DNA of 64,000 bases from contig NZ_QWEI01000001.1 of the NCBI RefSeq assembly GCF_003515775.1, positions 290,106-354,105 on the forward strand. Reading direction: 5' to 3'. Shown piece by piece: positions 1 to 8,693 of the stretch. The stretch is from Ureibacillus yapensis (GTDB taxonomy: Bacteria > Bacillota > Bacilli > Bacillales_A > Planococcaceae). The notes under the pieces are model-generated. The model was given only the letters and a program-made list of their open reading frames with translations. It had not been told where the DNA came from and did no database searches. A program made the position numbers and the translations under genes. Each line of letters begins with the position of its first letter. Position 1 is the first letter of the stretch.

Positions 1-706
1 CTACCTTTTCAACATCTGCCCCTACTCTTTCACAAATATTGGCAATTTCATTAATGAAGCTTATTTTTGTTGCCAGGAATGCATTTGATGCATACTTGAT
101 CATCTCCGCGCTTCGGATATCGGTTTTATAGATAAAAATACCAAACGGTTTATTGATTTCTGCGATTTTTTGGGCAGCTTCCTCGGTATTCGCTCCTATG
201 ATGATGCGATTTCCATGAAATGAATCATATATTGCCGAACCTTCCCTTAAAAATTCCGGGTTTGATACCACTTCGATTTTTATAGGAGATAATTTATTTT
301 GATTGATGATTGTTTGCAATCGATCATTAGTACCTACTGGAACGGTACTCTTCGTCACAACAATTGTTTCGTTTTTGGCGGTTTTAGCTATGGTTACGGC
401 CACTTGTTCTACATAAGTTAAATTAGCTGATCCGTCATCTTTTTGGGGTGTACCCACGGCAATATAAACTACTTCCGCCCCAGCAAAACCTTCATTATGA
501 CTTGAGGTAAATGACAATCGACCAGCGGCCATATTTTTATTCATTAGTTCACTTAAACCAGGCTCATAGATTGGTACAATACCTTTCTTCATTTTTTCAA
601 CTTTCATTTCATCGATATCGATGCAAGTTACATGATGGCCGATCTCAGCCAAGCATACCCCTGTAACCAGCCCTACATAACCAGTCCCTACGACTGCCAA
701 CTTCAA
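1..706 (-). CDS. ugd: UDP-glucose 6-dehydrogenase, 3' end outside the window
   Basis: Oxidises UDP-glucose to UDP-glucuronate with NAD+, supplying uronic acid for wall or capsular polymers. The visible N-terminal 235 residues start MKLAVVGTGYVGLVTGV, a Rossmann GxGxxG nucleotide site, and include VGTPQKDDGSANL and the STVPVGTN and SNPEFLREGSA motifs of the UDPG/GDP-mannose dehydrogenase family. The start is a TTG at 704-706 behind an AGCGGAGGGG ribosome site. The C-terminal catalytic Cys region lies beyond the left edge. It is last in the visible run pgi-galU-LCP-ugd. A full-length second ugd is at 26981-28351, so the window has two. Family assignment is firm; which polymer it serves is inferred. 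Confidence 0.92.
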   Translation of the reverse strand, partial: MKLAVVGTGYVGLVTGVCLAEIGHHVTCIDIDEMKVEKMKKGIVPIYEPGLSELMNKNMAAGRLSFTSSHNEGFAGAEVVYIAVGTPQKDDGSANLTYVEQVAVTIAKTAKNETIVVTKSTVPVGTNDRLQTIINQNKLSPIKIEVVSNPEFLREGSAIYDSFHGNRIIIGANTEEAAQKIAEINKPFGIFIYKTDIRSAEMIKYASNAFLATKISFINEIANICERVGADVEKV

Positions 707-873
707 TCGTACCCCTCCGCTTTTACGCATAATAACCATTTCTTTTGATTACTAATCTCTTAATAGGATTATAAGTTTTTCATTCACATCACTCAGCATA
801 AGGACCGACTGATACTATAATGTATTTTTCATGGTAGAAAGTGTTAATAGAAAAGAAGTTTTAAATGAATCAT

Positions 874-1794
874 TTATTTAATTTCCAAATGACTTCTAAG
901 AGTTTCCTGTACTGTTTTTAATTCCTTTTCATCAGGAACATAATAATAAATTCCGTTCATCATTTTACCGGTTCCATTATTTAAATAGAGTTGTTCTAAA
1001 GTACCGAAACTATCGCGATAGTCTTTTTGTATGTTGAGGAGGTCCTCAAAGGGGATGTTCATTTCTACGTTATTTTCCAGGGATTGAATGATGGATTGAT
1101 AATTTTTGAGGGTGTTTAAGGATAGGCTGTTTTTGATTATTTGCTGGATTACTTGCTTTTGTCGGTTTTGGCGCCCGAAATCTCCTTGTGGGTCTTCGTA
1201 TCGCATGCGTACATATTTCAACGCTTTTTCGCCATCCAATTCCAATTCTCCGGCAGGGAAGAGTTCCCCTTCATAGTCAAATTCAAAGGGATTTTCGACT
1301 TTTATGTTACCTGTAAGATTGATAATCTCGACAAAGCTTTCCATATTGACTTTTGCTGCATAATCAATCGGGATATCCAGCAATGCCTCAACGGTGTTAA
1401 TGGTCATCTCCATTCCACCAAAGGCATAAGCATGATTAATTTTGTCGTTTATGTCAAGGCCGATTAATTCTGTATACGTGTCACGGGGTATACTTAGCAT
1501 TTTCGTGCTTTTCTGCGTTGGGTTGACCGTCAGAACAATCATCGTATCTGTACGTCCTTTGTCGCCCGCTCTTTCGTCAACCCCTACAATTAATGCAGAA
1601 AAAGGTTCTTTCGCCTTTACATCAATTGGCTTCTCTCTTTTTATCTCTCTTTTTATTGTCGTTTCATCTTGAAAGGGTGTATAAACAACTTCAACTGTTT
1701 CTTTTACATCGCTGTAGACTTTATAATATATTGCAAGAGTAATCGCACAAAGAGAGAGTGCCGAAATACAAAACCACTTCCAAAATCTTTTCAC
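874..1794 (-). CDS. LytR-CpsA-Psr (LCP) family glycopolymer transferase
   Basis: LCP proteins move undecaprenyl-linked anionic polymers (teichoic or teichuronic acids, capsule) onto peptidoglycan at the outer membrane face. The 306-residue protein has one N-terminal membrane segment (about residues 7-23) and then an LCP domain (about 66-235). Visible family motifs are LIVGVDER, the lipid-phosphate-binding SIPRDTY, KINHAYAFGG and the Arg-rich RMRYEDPQGDFGRQNRQ. The start is GTG behind GAGGTAGATCG. It sits between galU and ugd in the same direction, which fits attachment of a glucose- or uronate-containing polymer. TagU/TagT/TagV-type assignment cannot be settled from sequence alone. Confidence 0.92.
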   Translation of the reverse strand: MKRFWKWFCISALSLCAITLAIYYKVYSDVKETVEVVYTPFQDETTIKREIKREKPIDVKAKEPFSALIVGVDERAGDKGRTDTMIVLTVNPTQKSTKMLSIPRDTYTELIGLDINDKINHAYAFGGMEMTINTVEALLDIPIDYAAKVNMESFVEIINLTGNIKVENPFEFDYEGELFPAGELELDGEKALKYVRMRYEDPQGDFGRQNRQKQVIQQIIKNSLSLNTLKNYQSIIQSLENNVEMNIPFEDLLNIQKDYRDSFGTLEQLYLNNGTGKMMNGIYYYVPDEKELKTVQETLRSHLEIK

Positions 1795-1896
1795 CGATCT
1801 ACCTCATTTCAAATGTTGGTAAACAAGGTTTGTGCAGTTGGCAGTCTATCTAAGTGAAATATCATAAAAGGTTTTTTAGATTGTTCTAGGGAGAGA

Positions 1897-2784
1897 TTAA
1901 GAATTTTTATCGCTGGATCGTTGTGCTAATATTTCTTTCAGCATTGCTTCCACTTGTGGCCCAAATTCTTTATTATTTAAAGCGAACTCGACCATAGTAC
2001 GAATAAACCCTAACTTTTCTCCGACATCAAATCGCTTGCCTTCAAAATTATATGCATAAACATTCTGTGTCTGATTTAATTTCTGAATTGCATCTGTTAG
2101 CTGGATTTCGCCTCCGGCACCGGTTTCTTGCGTCTCCAGAAATCCGAAAATTTCAGGCGTTAAAATATAGCGTCCCATAATCGCCAAATTCGAAGGGGCC
2201 GTGCCAAGTGGTGGTTTTTCAACAAAATTTTGAACCCGATACAATCGACCGGAACTTTCTAGAGGGTCAATAATCCCATATCGATTCGTTTCGCTTTCAG
2301 GAACCGTTTGAACGCCAATGACGGAACTTTGGGTTTGCTCGTATTGTTCAATCAGTTGTTGCGTTGCCGGTTTATCGCCTACAACTATATCATCGCCCAA
2401 AAGAACTGCAAACGGGTCATCTCCAATGAATTTTCGGGCACACCAAACCGCATGGCCCAATCCTTTCGGTTCTTTTTGACGGATATAATGCAGCTCAACT
2501 TCAGAAGAAGTGCGTATTTTTTCGAGAAGGTCCACTTTGCCTTTTCTGGCTAGCATAGCTTCCAACTCGAAATTCCGATCAAAATGGTCCTCAATCGCAC
2601 GCTTTCCTTTCCCGGTAACGATGATAATTTGTTCGACTCCGGAATGAATCGCTTCTTCTACGATATATTCAATTGTTGGACGGTCAACAATTGGCAGCAT
2701 TTCTTTTGGCATTGCCTTTGTAGCAGGCAGGAAGCGCGTTCCGAGACCTGCAGCAGGTATAATCGCTTTCCTTACTTTTTTCAA
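1897..2784 (-). CDS. galU: UTP-glucose-1-phosphate uridylyltransferase (copy 1)
   Basis: Makes UDP-glucose from glucose-1-phosphate and UTP. The 295-residue protein has the nucleotide-binding motif [19 protein letters not shown] near the N terminus, then [24 protein letters not shown] and the Mg-binding LLGDDI, all typical of bacterial GalU/GtaB. The start is TTG behind AAGGGGA. It follows pgi by only 19 bp. A paralogue with the same neighbour order lies at 42423-43307 and looks roughly 70% identical by eye. Confidence 0.96.
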   Translation of the reverse strand: MKKVRKAIIPAAGLGTRFLPATKAMPKEMLPIVDRPTIEYIVEEAIHSGVEQIIIVTGKGKRAIEDHFDRNFELEAMLARKGKVDLLEKIRTSSEVELHYIRQKEPKGLGHAVWCARKFIGDDPFAVLLGDDIVVGDKPATQQLIEQYEQTQSSVIGVQTVPESETNRYGIIDPLESSGRLYRVQNFVEKPPLGTAPSNLAIMGRYILTPEIFGFLETQETGAGGEIQLTDAIQKLNQTQNVYAYNFEGKRFDVGEKLGFIRTMVEFALNNKEFGPQVEAMLKEILAQRSSDKNS

Positions 2785-2803
2785 CGGTTTTCCCCTTTCC
2801 TCG

Positions 2804-4093
2804 TCAATTCGCAGTTGTTTCTACTACTAACAGTTCCGTCATTTTCTTCTTATAGGCTTCTACACCTGGCTGATCAAACGGATCAACACCAAGCAAATAT
2901 GCGCTCATTGCACAAGCCTTCATAAAAAAGTACATGAGATAGCCAATATGAAAAGCATCCAGCCTCTTCAAATCTATTTGTATAATGGGAACCCCACCCT
3001 CTGAATGCGCTAAAATGGTTCCTTTTTTATAAATTTGATTAATTTCATTGAATGATTTTTTACTTAAATAATTCAGACGATCGTCATCAAGCAAACTGTA
3101 AGGGATAGAAAAATCTTCGGCTACATCTTTAAAGTGTAAAAAGGTTTCAAAAAGAATCGGATTTCCATCTTGAACATATTGGCCTAAAGAGTGAAGGTCT
3201 GTTGAATAATTGACTGTTGCCGGAAACAAGCCTTTCTTATCTTTCCCTTCACTTTCACCAAATAGCTGCTTCCACCATTCATGTATAAAGCGAAGTCCCG
3301 GTTCGAAAGAAGCCAGCAATTCGACTTGATACCCGCGAGAATGCAAAACATTGCGATAAATTGCATATAGATAGGCTGTATTCTTTTCTGCATTCATTTC
3401 TTTCAACTCAATAGCTGCCCGTTTTGCCCCTTCCAGTAGTTGCAAAATATCGATTCCTGACACCGCAACAGGAAGCAAGCCTACCGAGGTAAGCGTAGAA
3501 TAGCGCCCTCCAATATTCTTTGGGATATCAAATTGACGGTAGCCTTGTGCATGAGCTATTTCTCTTAGCACTCCTTTTTCGGAGTCGGTTGTGGCAATAA
3601 TTCGTTGTGCCGCCTTCAATCCATAACGTTCTTGAGTATATTGCCTTAGAACCCGGAATGCGATGGACGATTCCATCGTCGAACCAGACTTCGAAATGAC
3701 ATTTAAATAAAACTCCCGATTCTCTAAACTCTCAACCAATTGTTTTATATATGTTCCGCTAAGGTTATATCCTACATAGAGTACTTCAATTCCATTTTCA
3801 TGTTTTTTAAAGTATGGCGATAAAGCCTCTTGAATTGCCTTCGCCCCTAAATAAGAGCCACCAACACCAATAACGACCAATACATCTGCATTTCGTTTAA
3901 TTTCATTAGAAATATTCAAGATTCGGTCAATTTGATCAGTCGTCATTTCCACTGGAGCATCTAACCAACCTGTTGGTTCTCCCACTTTCTCTTCCAAAAA
4001 GCGATGAATCGATGGTATGGATGCACGGTATTTTAATGCATCAGCTTCCAAACGAGAATCATCAAAGTTAGTAGTTATTTGCAAATGAGACAA
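2804..4093 (-). CDS. pgi: Glucose-6-phosphate isomerase (copy 1)
   Basis: Interconverts glucose-6-phosphate and fructose-6-phosphate. The 429-residue protein shows the isomerase signatures [29 protein letters not shown] and [15 protein letters not shown] (with the catalytic Glu). It resembles Bacillus Pgi and is slightly shorter than the usual ~450 residues. The start is TTG behind GGAGG with an 8-bp spacer. As the first gene of the pgi-galU pair it probably channels hexose phosphate toward nucleotide sugars. A second pgi-galU pair lies at 42.4-44.6 kb; whether either is the only glycolytic isomerase cannot be told from this window. Confidence 0.95.
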   Translation of the reverse strand: MSHLQITTNFDDSRLEADALKYRASIPSIHRFLEEKVGEPTGWLDAPVEMTTDQIDRILNISNEIKRNADVLVVIGVGGSYLGAKAIQEALSPYFKKHENGIEVLYVGYNLSGTYIKQLVESLENREFYLNVISKSGSTMESSIAFRVLRQYTQERYGLKAAQRIIATTDSEKGVLREIAHAQGYRQFDIPKNIGGRYSTLTSVGLLPVAVSGIDILQLLEGAKRAAIELKEMNAEKNTAYLYAIYRNVLHSRGYQVELLASFEPGLRFIHEWWKQLFGESEGKDKKGLFPATVNYSTDLHSLGQYVQDGNPILFETFLHFKDVAEDFSIPYSLLDDDRLNYLSKKSFNEINQIYKKGTILAHSEGGVPIIQIDLKRLDAFHIGYLMYFFMKACAMSAYLLGVDPFDQPGVEAYKKKMTELLVVETTAN

Positions 4094-4802
4094 ACCATCA
4101 GTCCTCCATTAAGAAATATCTAGTTGCAGTGATTACATAAGCATTGAAGAGCAGTTTTTTCCTTTTAGACGCTCGAACTTTTAGATCGCTTGCCATGTGA
4201 AATGACATAATAACGTATTTTCACTTCCTTTTCCGTCAATTTAAGGCTTCACACGCCAAAGCTTTTTTATTTACGTGATTTTAGGACAATCCTTAAACTT
4301 CTTGATTACTGGAGGTAACTTTGGGTTTTATATTACAAGCATTTTTTGTATGTTTTATAAATAATCGGAACAATATTTCGACAGTTCCACAGTCACTATA
4401 GTATGCAAATATGACTAAAATTCCCATGTTTTAATCAGTAAAATTTATTCGCTACTTTCTACTTATATTTTAAGAAGAAAAAATAAAGAAATCAGAACTA
4501 ATATATTTTTCAGATTAGTATTATTTCGGAGCAGTTATTAATTAAAATAAACTCAATTGCCGTTACTTATTTACACTATTCAATTTAAGAATTAAAGTAT
4601 GATTGTTTTACTAATGATACGTATGCAATCCTAAAGAATTATCCATTCTGAAATAAATATGCAAAATGACCCTCACACTAATAACCTTACACTAAGCAAA
4701 ATATACTCAACTCGTTACTTAACACCCAAAACCATCTTTAATTTGTCCCGGCAGGTTCATATAGTTTTATTTGTAACGGTTTGTTTCTCTCTTTTACCAA
4801 AC

Positions 4803-4827
4803 AAAAACCCCCTAATTGGGATTTTTT
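4803..4827. terminator. Terminator-like hairpin, upstream copy
   Basis: A-tract, CCCC-TAATT-GGG stem and loop, then a T-tract. The following bases (CACAAGAA and a TTCTATACAAT-like stretch) match the sequence after the next hairpin, 148 bp away, so the two look like a duplication. No gene ends here, so it may be a relic. Confidence 0.5.
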
Positions 4828-4950
4828 CACAAGAACCTTCTATACAATTTACATTCATTATAATTAAGATAACCATATAAAGCAGGAATCTAGTGGTTCT
4901 TTATGAAGCTACAGTGCTTATTCAGGGAGAATTAGTTAATAATCAAAACA

Positions 4951-4974
4951 AAAAGCCCCTAAAAGGGACTTTTT
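4951..4974 (-). terminator. Rho-independent terminator of the acetyltransferase gene
   Basis: Stem AAAAGCCCC / GGGACTTTT with a short AAAA loop and T-tracts on both strands, 30 bp beyond the acetyltransferase stop codon. It could act bidirectionally. Confidence 0.75.
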
Positions 4975-5003
4975 CGCAAGAATTTTTTATAAAATAGATT
5001 GCA

Positions 5004-6206
5004 TTAAAAATAATCAATAAAAGCAGGCACCCCCACCGGCAAAATATCCTCCAACACTACAATCACATCGCCATTCCCTTTGATCCGTTCTATCTTTTCA
5101 AGGTATTTCGGGCGTTTGTAACCGAGGAGCATGGTTGCAAGCGTTTGAACAGACATTCCAACCGTTAGATCTTCCCTGTCATTCTCGTCTATCATTATAA
5201 TCGTCGTTTTACCATTTTCCGACTTGATATCGTAAATTCCGTTATTCCACTCAATCAATCGATCGGATACTTGGAAGCGAATATGAAAATCGGGTTCGTC
5301 AAAAGGGTAGCGCTGCAAAAACTTCTCCACGTCTACAATGCGTGCCATGAAATAGGGAGATACTTTTTGCATGATTTCGCTATCTTCCAGCAAGAATGCA
5401 ACCGGTTCATTGCCCGCCGTTTTTCCGTAGGCGTTATAGACCATGGATTTGTGCGCGGACACAAAATTCCATATGCCTTTCCGCGCTTCTTCCTGTAAAT
5501 AGACAATTTCATCGATATAAAAATTCTCTTCCATTACACGGTAGAACAAATAGCCTTGGGGAGTGTCGTTTTCATCATAATAAACGGCAGCCTGGAGCTG
5601 GACGTCCGTATCCACAAACTTTTCTTCCCAAAAATCTTCATGAAATTTTTCATTCCAGGCGATTGTATTGCGGATCATCGCACCGTGAGTTCGAGAAGCG
5701 TAATTTTCGTATACCTTGAGGACATCCTCCGCGCGCGTATCCACACGTTTGATTTTACCGGACACTTCTTTGTAATTAGGAAACTGTGTGTCTTTCACAG
5801 TAAATTCCACAATGTCGCACATGATTTCCCACCCTTTTTTTCGATAATATGGAATCGAAAAAGGAAATAAATACGAAATATAGCGCCCTTCTTTGCGCAT
5901 TACGGTTAACGTTTCTTTAATCAGGCTGTCCATCAAGCCTTTACTGGAGTATTCCGGGTACGTCCCGATTGCCGTAATGCCCCCCATTTCATACGCTACT
6001 CCGTGAACATTTACTTGAAATGGCAAACTCAAGATTTGCGAAACCAGCTGATTGCCATCAAACCAGCCCAACGCATGCCCCTCATTGAACTGCCGGCTTT
6101 TTTCGCTCACAAAACGCCGGTCTTTTTTAATGGACATGGACATTTGAAACACATAATTCAACAAATCAATCGACTGCGCCATCTCGCTCATTGCAATTTC
6201 CCGCAT
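5004..6206 (-). CDS. Eis-like GNAT N-acetyltransferase
   Basis: A 400-residue protein with the layout of the Eis/YkwB-like acetyltransferases: an N-terminal GNAT fold with the acetyl-CoA loop region GGITAIGTYPEYSSKGLMDSL (about residues 75-97), then FPFSIPYYRKKGWE, a second GNAT-like half, and a C-terminal SCP2-like domain ending in a free C-terminal Phe (AFIDYF), a hallmark of the Eis family. I prefer the ATG at 6206, preceded by GGAAAGG with a 7-bp spacer. An in-frame ATG at 6242 would add 12 residues but has no ribosome site. The substrate is unknown (amines, aminoglycosides or peptides are possible). It is followed by a terminator and transcribed alone. Confidence 0.82.
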   Translation of the reverse strand: MREIAMSEMAQSIDLLNYVFQMSMSIKKDRRFVSEKSRQFNEGHALGWFDGNQLVSQILSLPFQVNVHGVAYEMGGITAIGTYPEYSSKGLMDSLIKETLTVMRKEGRYISYLFPFSIPYYRKKGWEIMCDIVEFTVKDTQFPNYKEVSGKIKRVDTRAEDVLKVYENYASRTHGAMIRNTIAWNEKFHEDFWEEKFVDTDVQLQAAVYYDENDTPQGYLFYRVMEENFYIDEIVYLQEEARKGIWNFVSAHKSMVYNAYGKTAGNEPVAFLLEDSEIMQKVSPYFMARIVDVEKFLQRYPFDEPDFHIRFQVSDRLIEWNNGIYDIKSENGKTTIIMIDENDREDLTVGMSVQTLATMLLGYKRPKYLEKIERIKGNGDVIVVLEDILPVGVPAFIDYF

Positions 6207-6404
6207 TACTAAGCCTTTCCGCTGATTCACGCTATCACCCATCTATCGTATTTTGATTACTATCATGTATATGTTGCCGTTCTTTTATTTTTCTCTTTTG
6301 GTTCAAGTTTTATAACGAGAGATGGGATAAAAAAAGGAGGCTCAGTAATTTAGGTGGGGCTGGAACTGGGTTAATGAAGTATTGATGGGAGCTTTTTTGT
6401 CATT

Positions 6405-6640
6405 TGTCGGGATTAAAAGCAAAAGCGGCGGAAATTTTTATAAAGCTGGCGGGAAAATTTTAAAGTTTGTCGGGATTAGTTGGAAAACTGTCGGGATTCT
6501 TAAATACTTAGTGCAATTTTAAAGAATTGGCGGGATTCCAATAAAAAGCGGCGGGTTTTTCAAAAAGTGACGGGATTATTCAAGAAACTGACGGGATTTT
6601 CTCCATAACTGGCGGAATCATATACAAACAAGCCGAATCC
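6405..6640 (+). repeat. Array A of a 21-bp periodic CGGGATT element
   Basis: About eleven degenerate units whose C (of CGGG) falls at 6408, 6429, 6450, 6471, 6492, 6531, 6552, 6571, 6592, 6613 and 6634, so most steps are exactly 21 bp. Core is T-G/G-T then CGGGATT, followed by an AT-rich stretch usually containing an A-tract. Neither strand has an open frame through it: the minus-strand frame in phase with the core hits stops. It lies between the terminator of the small gene at 6661 and the acetyltransferase start. Related arrays are at 53797-53967 and 63351-63600. Confidence 0.85.
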
Positions 6641-6644
6641 ACAA

Positions 6645-6681
6645 AGAAAAAAGAATTGTCTTAACGTGTCATAGACAATTC
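6645..6681 (-). terminator. Terminator overlapping the 3' end of the small gene
   Basis: Stem GAATTGTC (6653-6660) / GACAATTC (6674-6681), followed on the minus strand by a run of six T. The stop codon of the small gene sits in the loop. Confidence 0.7.
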
Positions 6682-6831
6682 CTTCTCGTTTGCTTTATCA
6701 ACTAACGGCTTCAAATGTGTGGCAAGCTCATTGACAAACTCTTTCACCGTTATATTTTCGTTTTCATTGCCGCGTTGAATGGCATATTCTAATATTTGTT
6801 TAAATTCTTCTTGAATTTCCATATTTTTCAC
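6661..6831 (-). CDS. Small hypothetical protein, 56 residues
   Basis: Not recognised. The protein begins MKNMEIQEEFKQILEY and is mostly charged and probably helical, with no membrane segment. I choose the GTG at 6831 because a GGGGAGG ribosome site lies 9 bp upstream; an earlier in-frame TTG at 6849 would put that site inside the gene. A hairpin terminator overlaps its end, which supports a real transcription unit. Confidence 0.6.
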   Translation of the reverse strand: MKNMEIQEEFKQILEYAIQRGNENENITVKEFVNELATHLKPLVDKANEKELSMTR

Positions 6832-7143
6832 AACCAGTAACCTCCCCAAGCAATTTATACCTCTCTACGCAACTATCTTCCCATATTAAATAACTGCTAA
6901 ACATTAAAAACTTTTAAAAGTTCATGACAAATATTTAGGAAGTGTTACTTCGATAGATATTTTTGCTAAGGTATCCTTTATCTCAATTTGTAAACTTCTA
7001 CCAATTATATTATGTTAAAAAACGGAAATTATCAATTGCTAAGAGAATAAATTTTTTACCTTTTCCTTTGAAATTAGAGTCAGACTGTAGACATTAGGAT
7101 AATTGAGTTATCTAAAGCACTATTTAACTTACTAGATTTCAAA
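6832..7143. other. Intergenic region, nothing recognised
   Basis: About 310 bp, AT-rich, between the small gene and the SGNH hydrolase. It presumably contains the promoter of the small gene. I see no repeat, RNA gene or clear terminator. Confidence 0.5.
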
Positions 7144-7860
7144 TTACTGAACAATTGAGGAGTTTTGGTTAACCTGATTCACCCAAACCTTATATCCCTC
7201 TCCTAGCAAATGCAGTCCATCCAACGTATACTCTTTTTTCAGCTGTCCGTGTTCATCCAAAAAATGCGGAAACAAATCGATAAAATGAACATTGTGTTTT
7301 TCCGCTGTTTCTTTCAGGGCAACGTTAAATTCCATGACAGTTTCGTTTTTTATTTTATTTCCGTAGATGGAGTTATTCACCGGCAGGATGGATTGAACAT
7401 AGACTTCCGTATCGGTATGGCCAAAGGATTTTAGGATATTTTCGACATTTTGGATGTACGTCGCTTTATCCACTTTTGTTCGTATATCGTTGGCTCCGAT
7501 CAAAAGATAAACTTCCTTTGGATTCCTCGCCAGAATTTCATTGATCCGGTTCAACACGCCTTTTGAGGTATCTTTGCTGATTCCTCTATTCAAGACCACT
7601 TCGTTCGGGAAAAATTCCTGAAACTCACCATGATCCGTAATGCTGTCGCCAATAAAGATTTTATCCACGTTTGTGGACGCGGTCGATTCGAAAATATCCT
7701 TCTTTTGCAAATAGTAATTGGTATATACTTCAGCACCTAAAACCCCGTCATTTTTCAAGATGTCGGCACCTCCTTTTCTAGTTAGCACAAACACTGTTGC
7801 CAATATAAATACAACATTAGCAGCCAATGAAATCCATAATAAGTTTCTTCCTTTTTTCAC
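7144..7860 (-). CDS. Membrane-anchored SGNH/GDSL hydrolase
   Basis: A 238-residue protein with one N-terminal membrane segment (about residues 8-26) and an extracytoplasmic SGNH hydrolase domain. All four blocks are visible: FIGDSITDHG (nucleophile Ser), LNRGISKDTS (Gly), LIGANDIR (Asn) and DGLHLLGEGY (Asp and His). Such enzymes remove O-acetyl or acyl groups from polysaccharides or lipids. The start is GTG behind GAGGGGAAT. The YdcF-type gene lies just upstream in the same direction, so an envelope role for the pair is plausible. The substrate is not known. Confidence 0.88.
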   Translation of the reverse strand: MKKGRNLLWISLAANVVFILATVFVLTRKGGADILKNDGVLGAEVYTNYYLQKKDIFESTASTNVDKIFIGDSITDHGEFQEFFPNEVVLNRGISKDTSKGVLNRINEILARNPKEVYLLIGANDIRTKVDKATYIQNVENILKSFGHTDTEVYVQSILPVNNSIYGNKIKNETVMEFNVALKETAEKHNVHFIDLFPHFLDEHGQLKKEYTLDGLHLLGEGYKVWVNQVNQNSSIVQ

Positions 7861-7975
7861 GGGAATTCCCCTCGCTTTCTAGATCGCTTATTCTTTTTGC
7901 CGGAAGGTTTTTCCTGACTTGCTCTATCTCCATGAATCACAGTAGTTTGAGCCTTTACAAGCATGCTTATTCCCT

Positions 7976-8530
7976 TCACAGATCGATGAATTTATATAAA
8001 CCTAAATAGTACCCAATCAATTTGACATATTCCCCAAAAGCGGTGAACCACGAAAATTCGCCCAGAGAATCGGCAGGTGTGGCTGCCACAAAAGTCAATT
8101 CAGCGCCAGACTCTTCAAAAACACGCTCAAAAATGAATTTTGTCCGTTTTGTATGATAATCCGATGTGACGACAATCGCTGAGTTCAATTGATGCTTTTC
8201 CATGATTTGCTTGGAATAAAGAGCATTCGTATACGTACTTGTCGCTTCCTCTTCTAAAATGAGTGCTTCATCGGGAAGGCCCGCTGCCATTACTTCCTGC
8301 TTTGAAAAGCCGTCTTCCCCGTATGTTGTTAACAAAACCTGTGGCGCATATCCCTCATCGTAGAGCGACGCTGCCTTTTCCAGCCGTCCTTCCCCGCCGC
8401 TCAGTACTATAATCACGTCGGACTTTACGGGTTCTTCATTGACCACTAAAAAGTTTTTGCCGAAAATCGATATGAGGATTAAACCGACCACCAGCACTAG
8501 TAAAAGTTTAATTAAAAATTTAAGCAGCAT
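7976..8530 (-). CDS. YdcF/SanA-like (DUF218) membrane protein, copy 1
   Basis: A 184-residue protein with an N-terminal membrane segment (residues 5-25) followed by a DUF218 domain: SDVIIVLSGGEGRLEKA, ATSTYTNALYSK and VVTSDYHTKRTK. The family is linked to envelope integrity and polysaccharide or vancomycin phenotypes, but its reaction is not established. A paralogue of nearly the same length lies at 25049-25609 at the end of the polysaccharide locus. It is the upstream partner of the SGNH hydrolase gene. Confidence 0.88.
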   Translation of the reverse strand: MLLKFLIKLLLVLVVGLILISIFGKNFLVVNEEPVKSDVIIVLSGGEGRLEKAASLYDEGYAPQVLLTTYGEDGFSKQEVMAAGLPDEALILEEEATSTYTNALYSKQIMEKHQLNSAIVVTSDYHTKRTKFIFERVFEESGAELTFVAATPADSLGEFSWFTAFGEYVKLIGYYLGLYKFIDL

Positions 8531-8693
8531 ATTGCATTAGCCTCTTTCCCTTAAATGTTAATTCATAATTATTTTCCCACTCTGCCATACTCTGTCAATA
8601 AACAAAATTTCAAAGTTTACTAGAACACTTGCCATACTTGTGCGATAATAGAAAACAACATTATTTCAATAAAATAAGGATGGAGGAATTGTT

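Larger units (their letters stand above)
4094..5003. other. AT-rich intergenic region, no convincing gene
   Basis: About 910 bp between pgi and the acetyltransferase gene. It is very AT-rich and presumably holds the pgi promoter at its left end. It contains two related terminator-like hairpins (4803-4827 and 4951-4974). A 73-codon plus-strand reading frame at 4659-4880 has no ribosome site and runs through the first hairpin, so I do not accept it as a gene. Confidence 0.6.

Noticed and set aside
4659-4880. 73-codon plus-strand reading frame
   Set aside because: No ribosome site, low-complexity AT-rich sequence, and it runs through a terminator hairpin.
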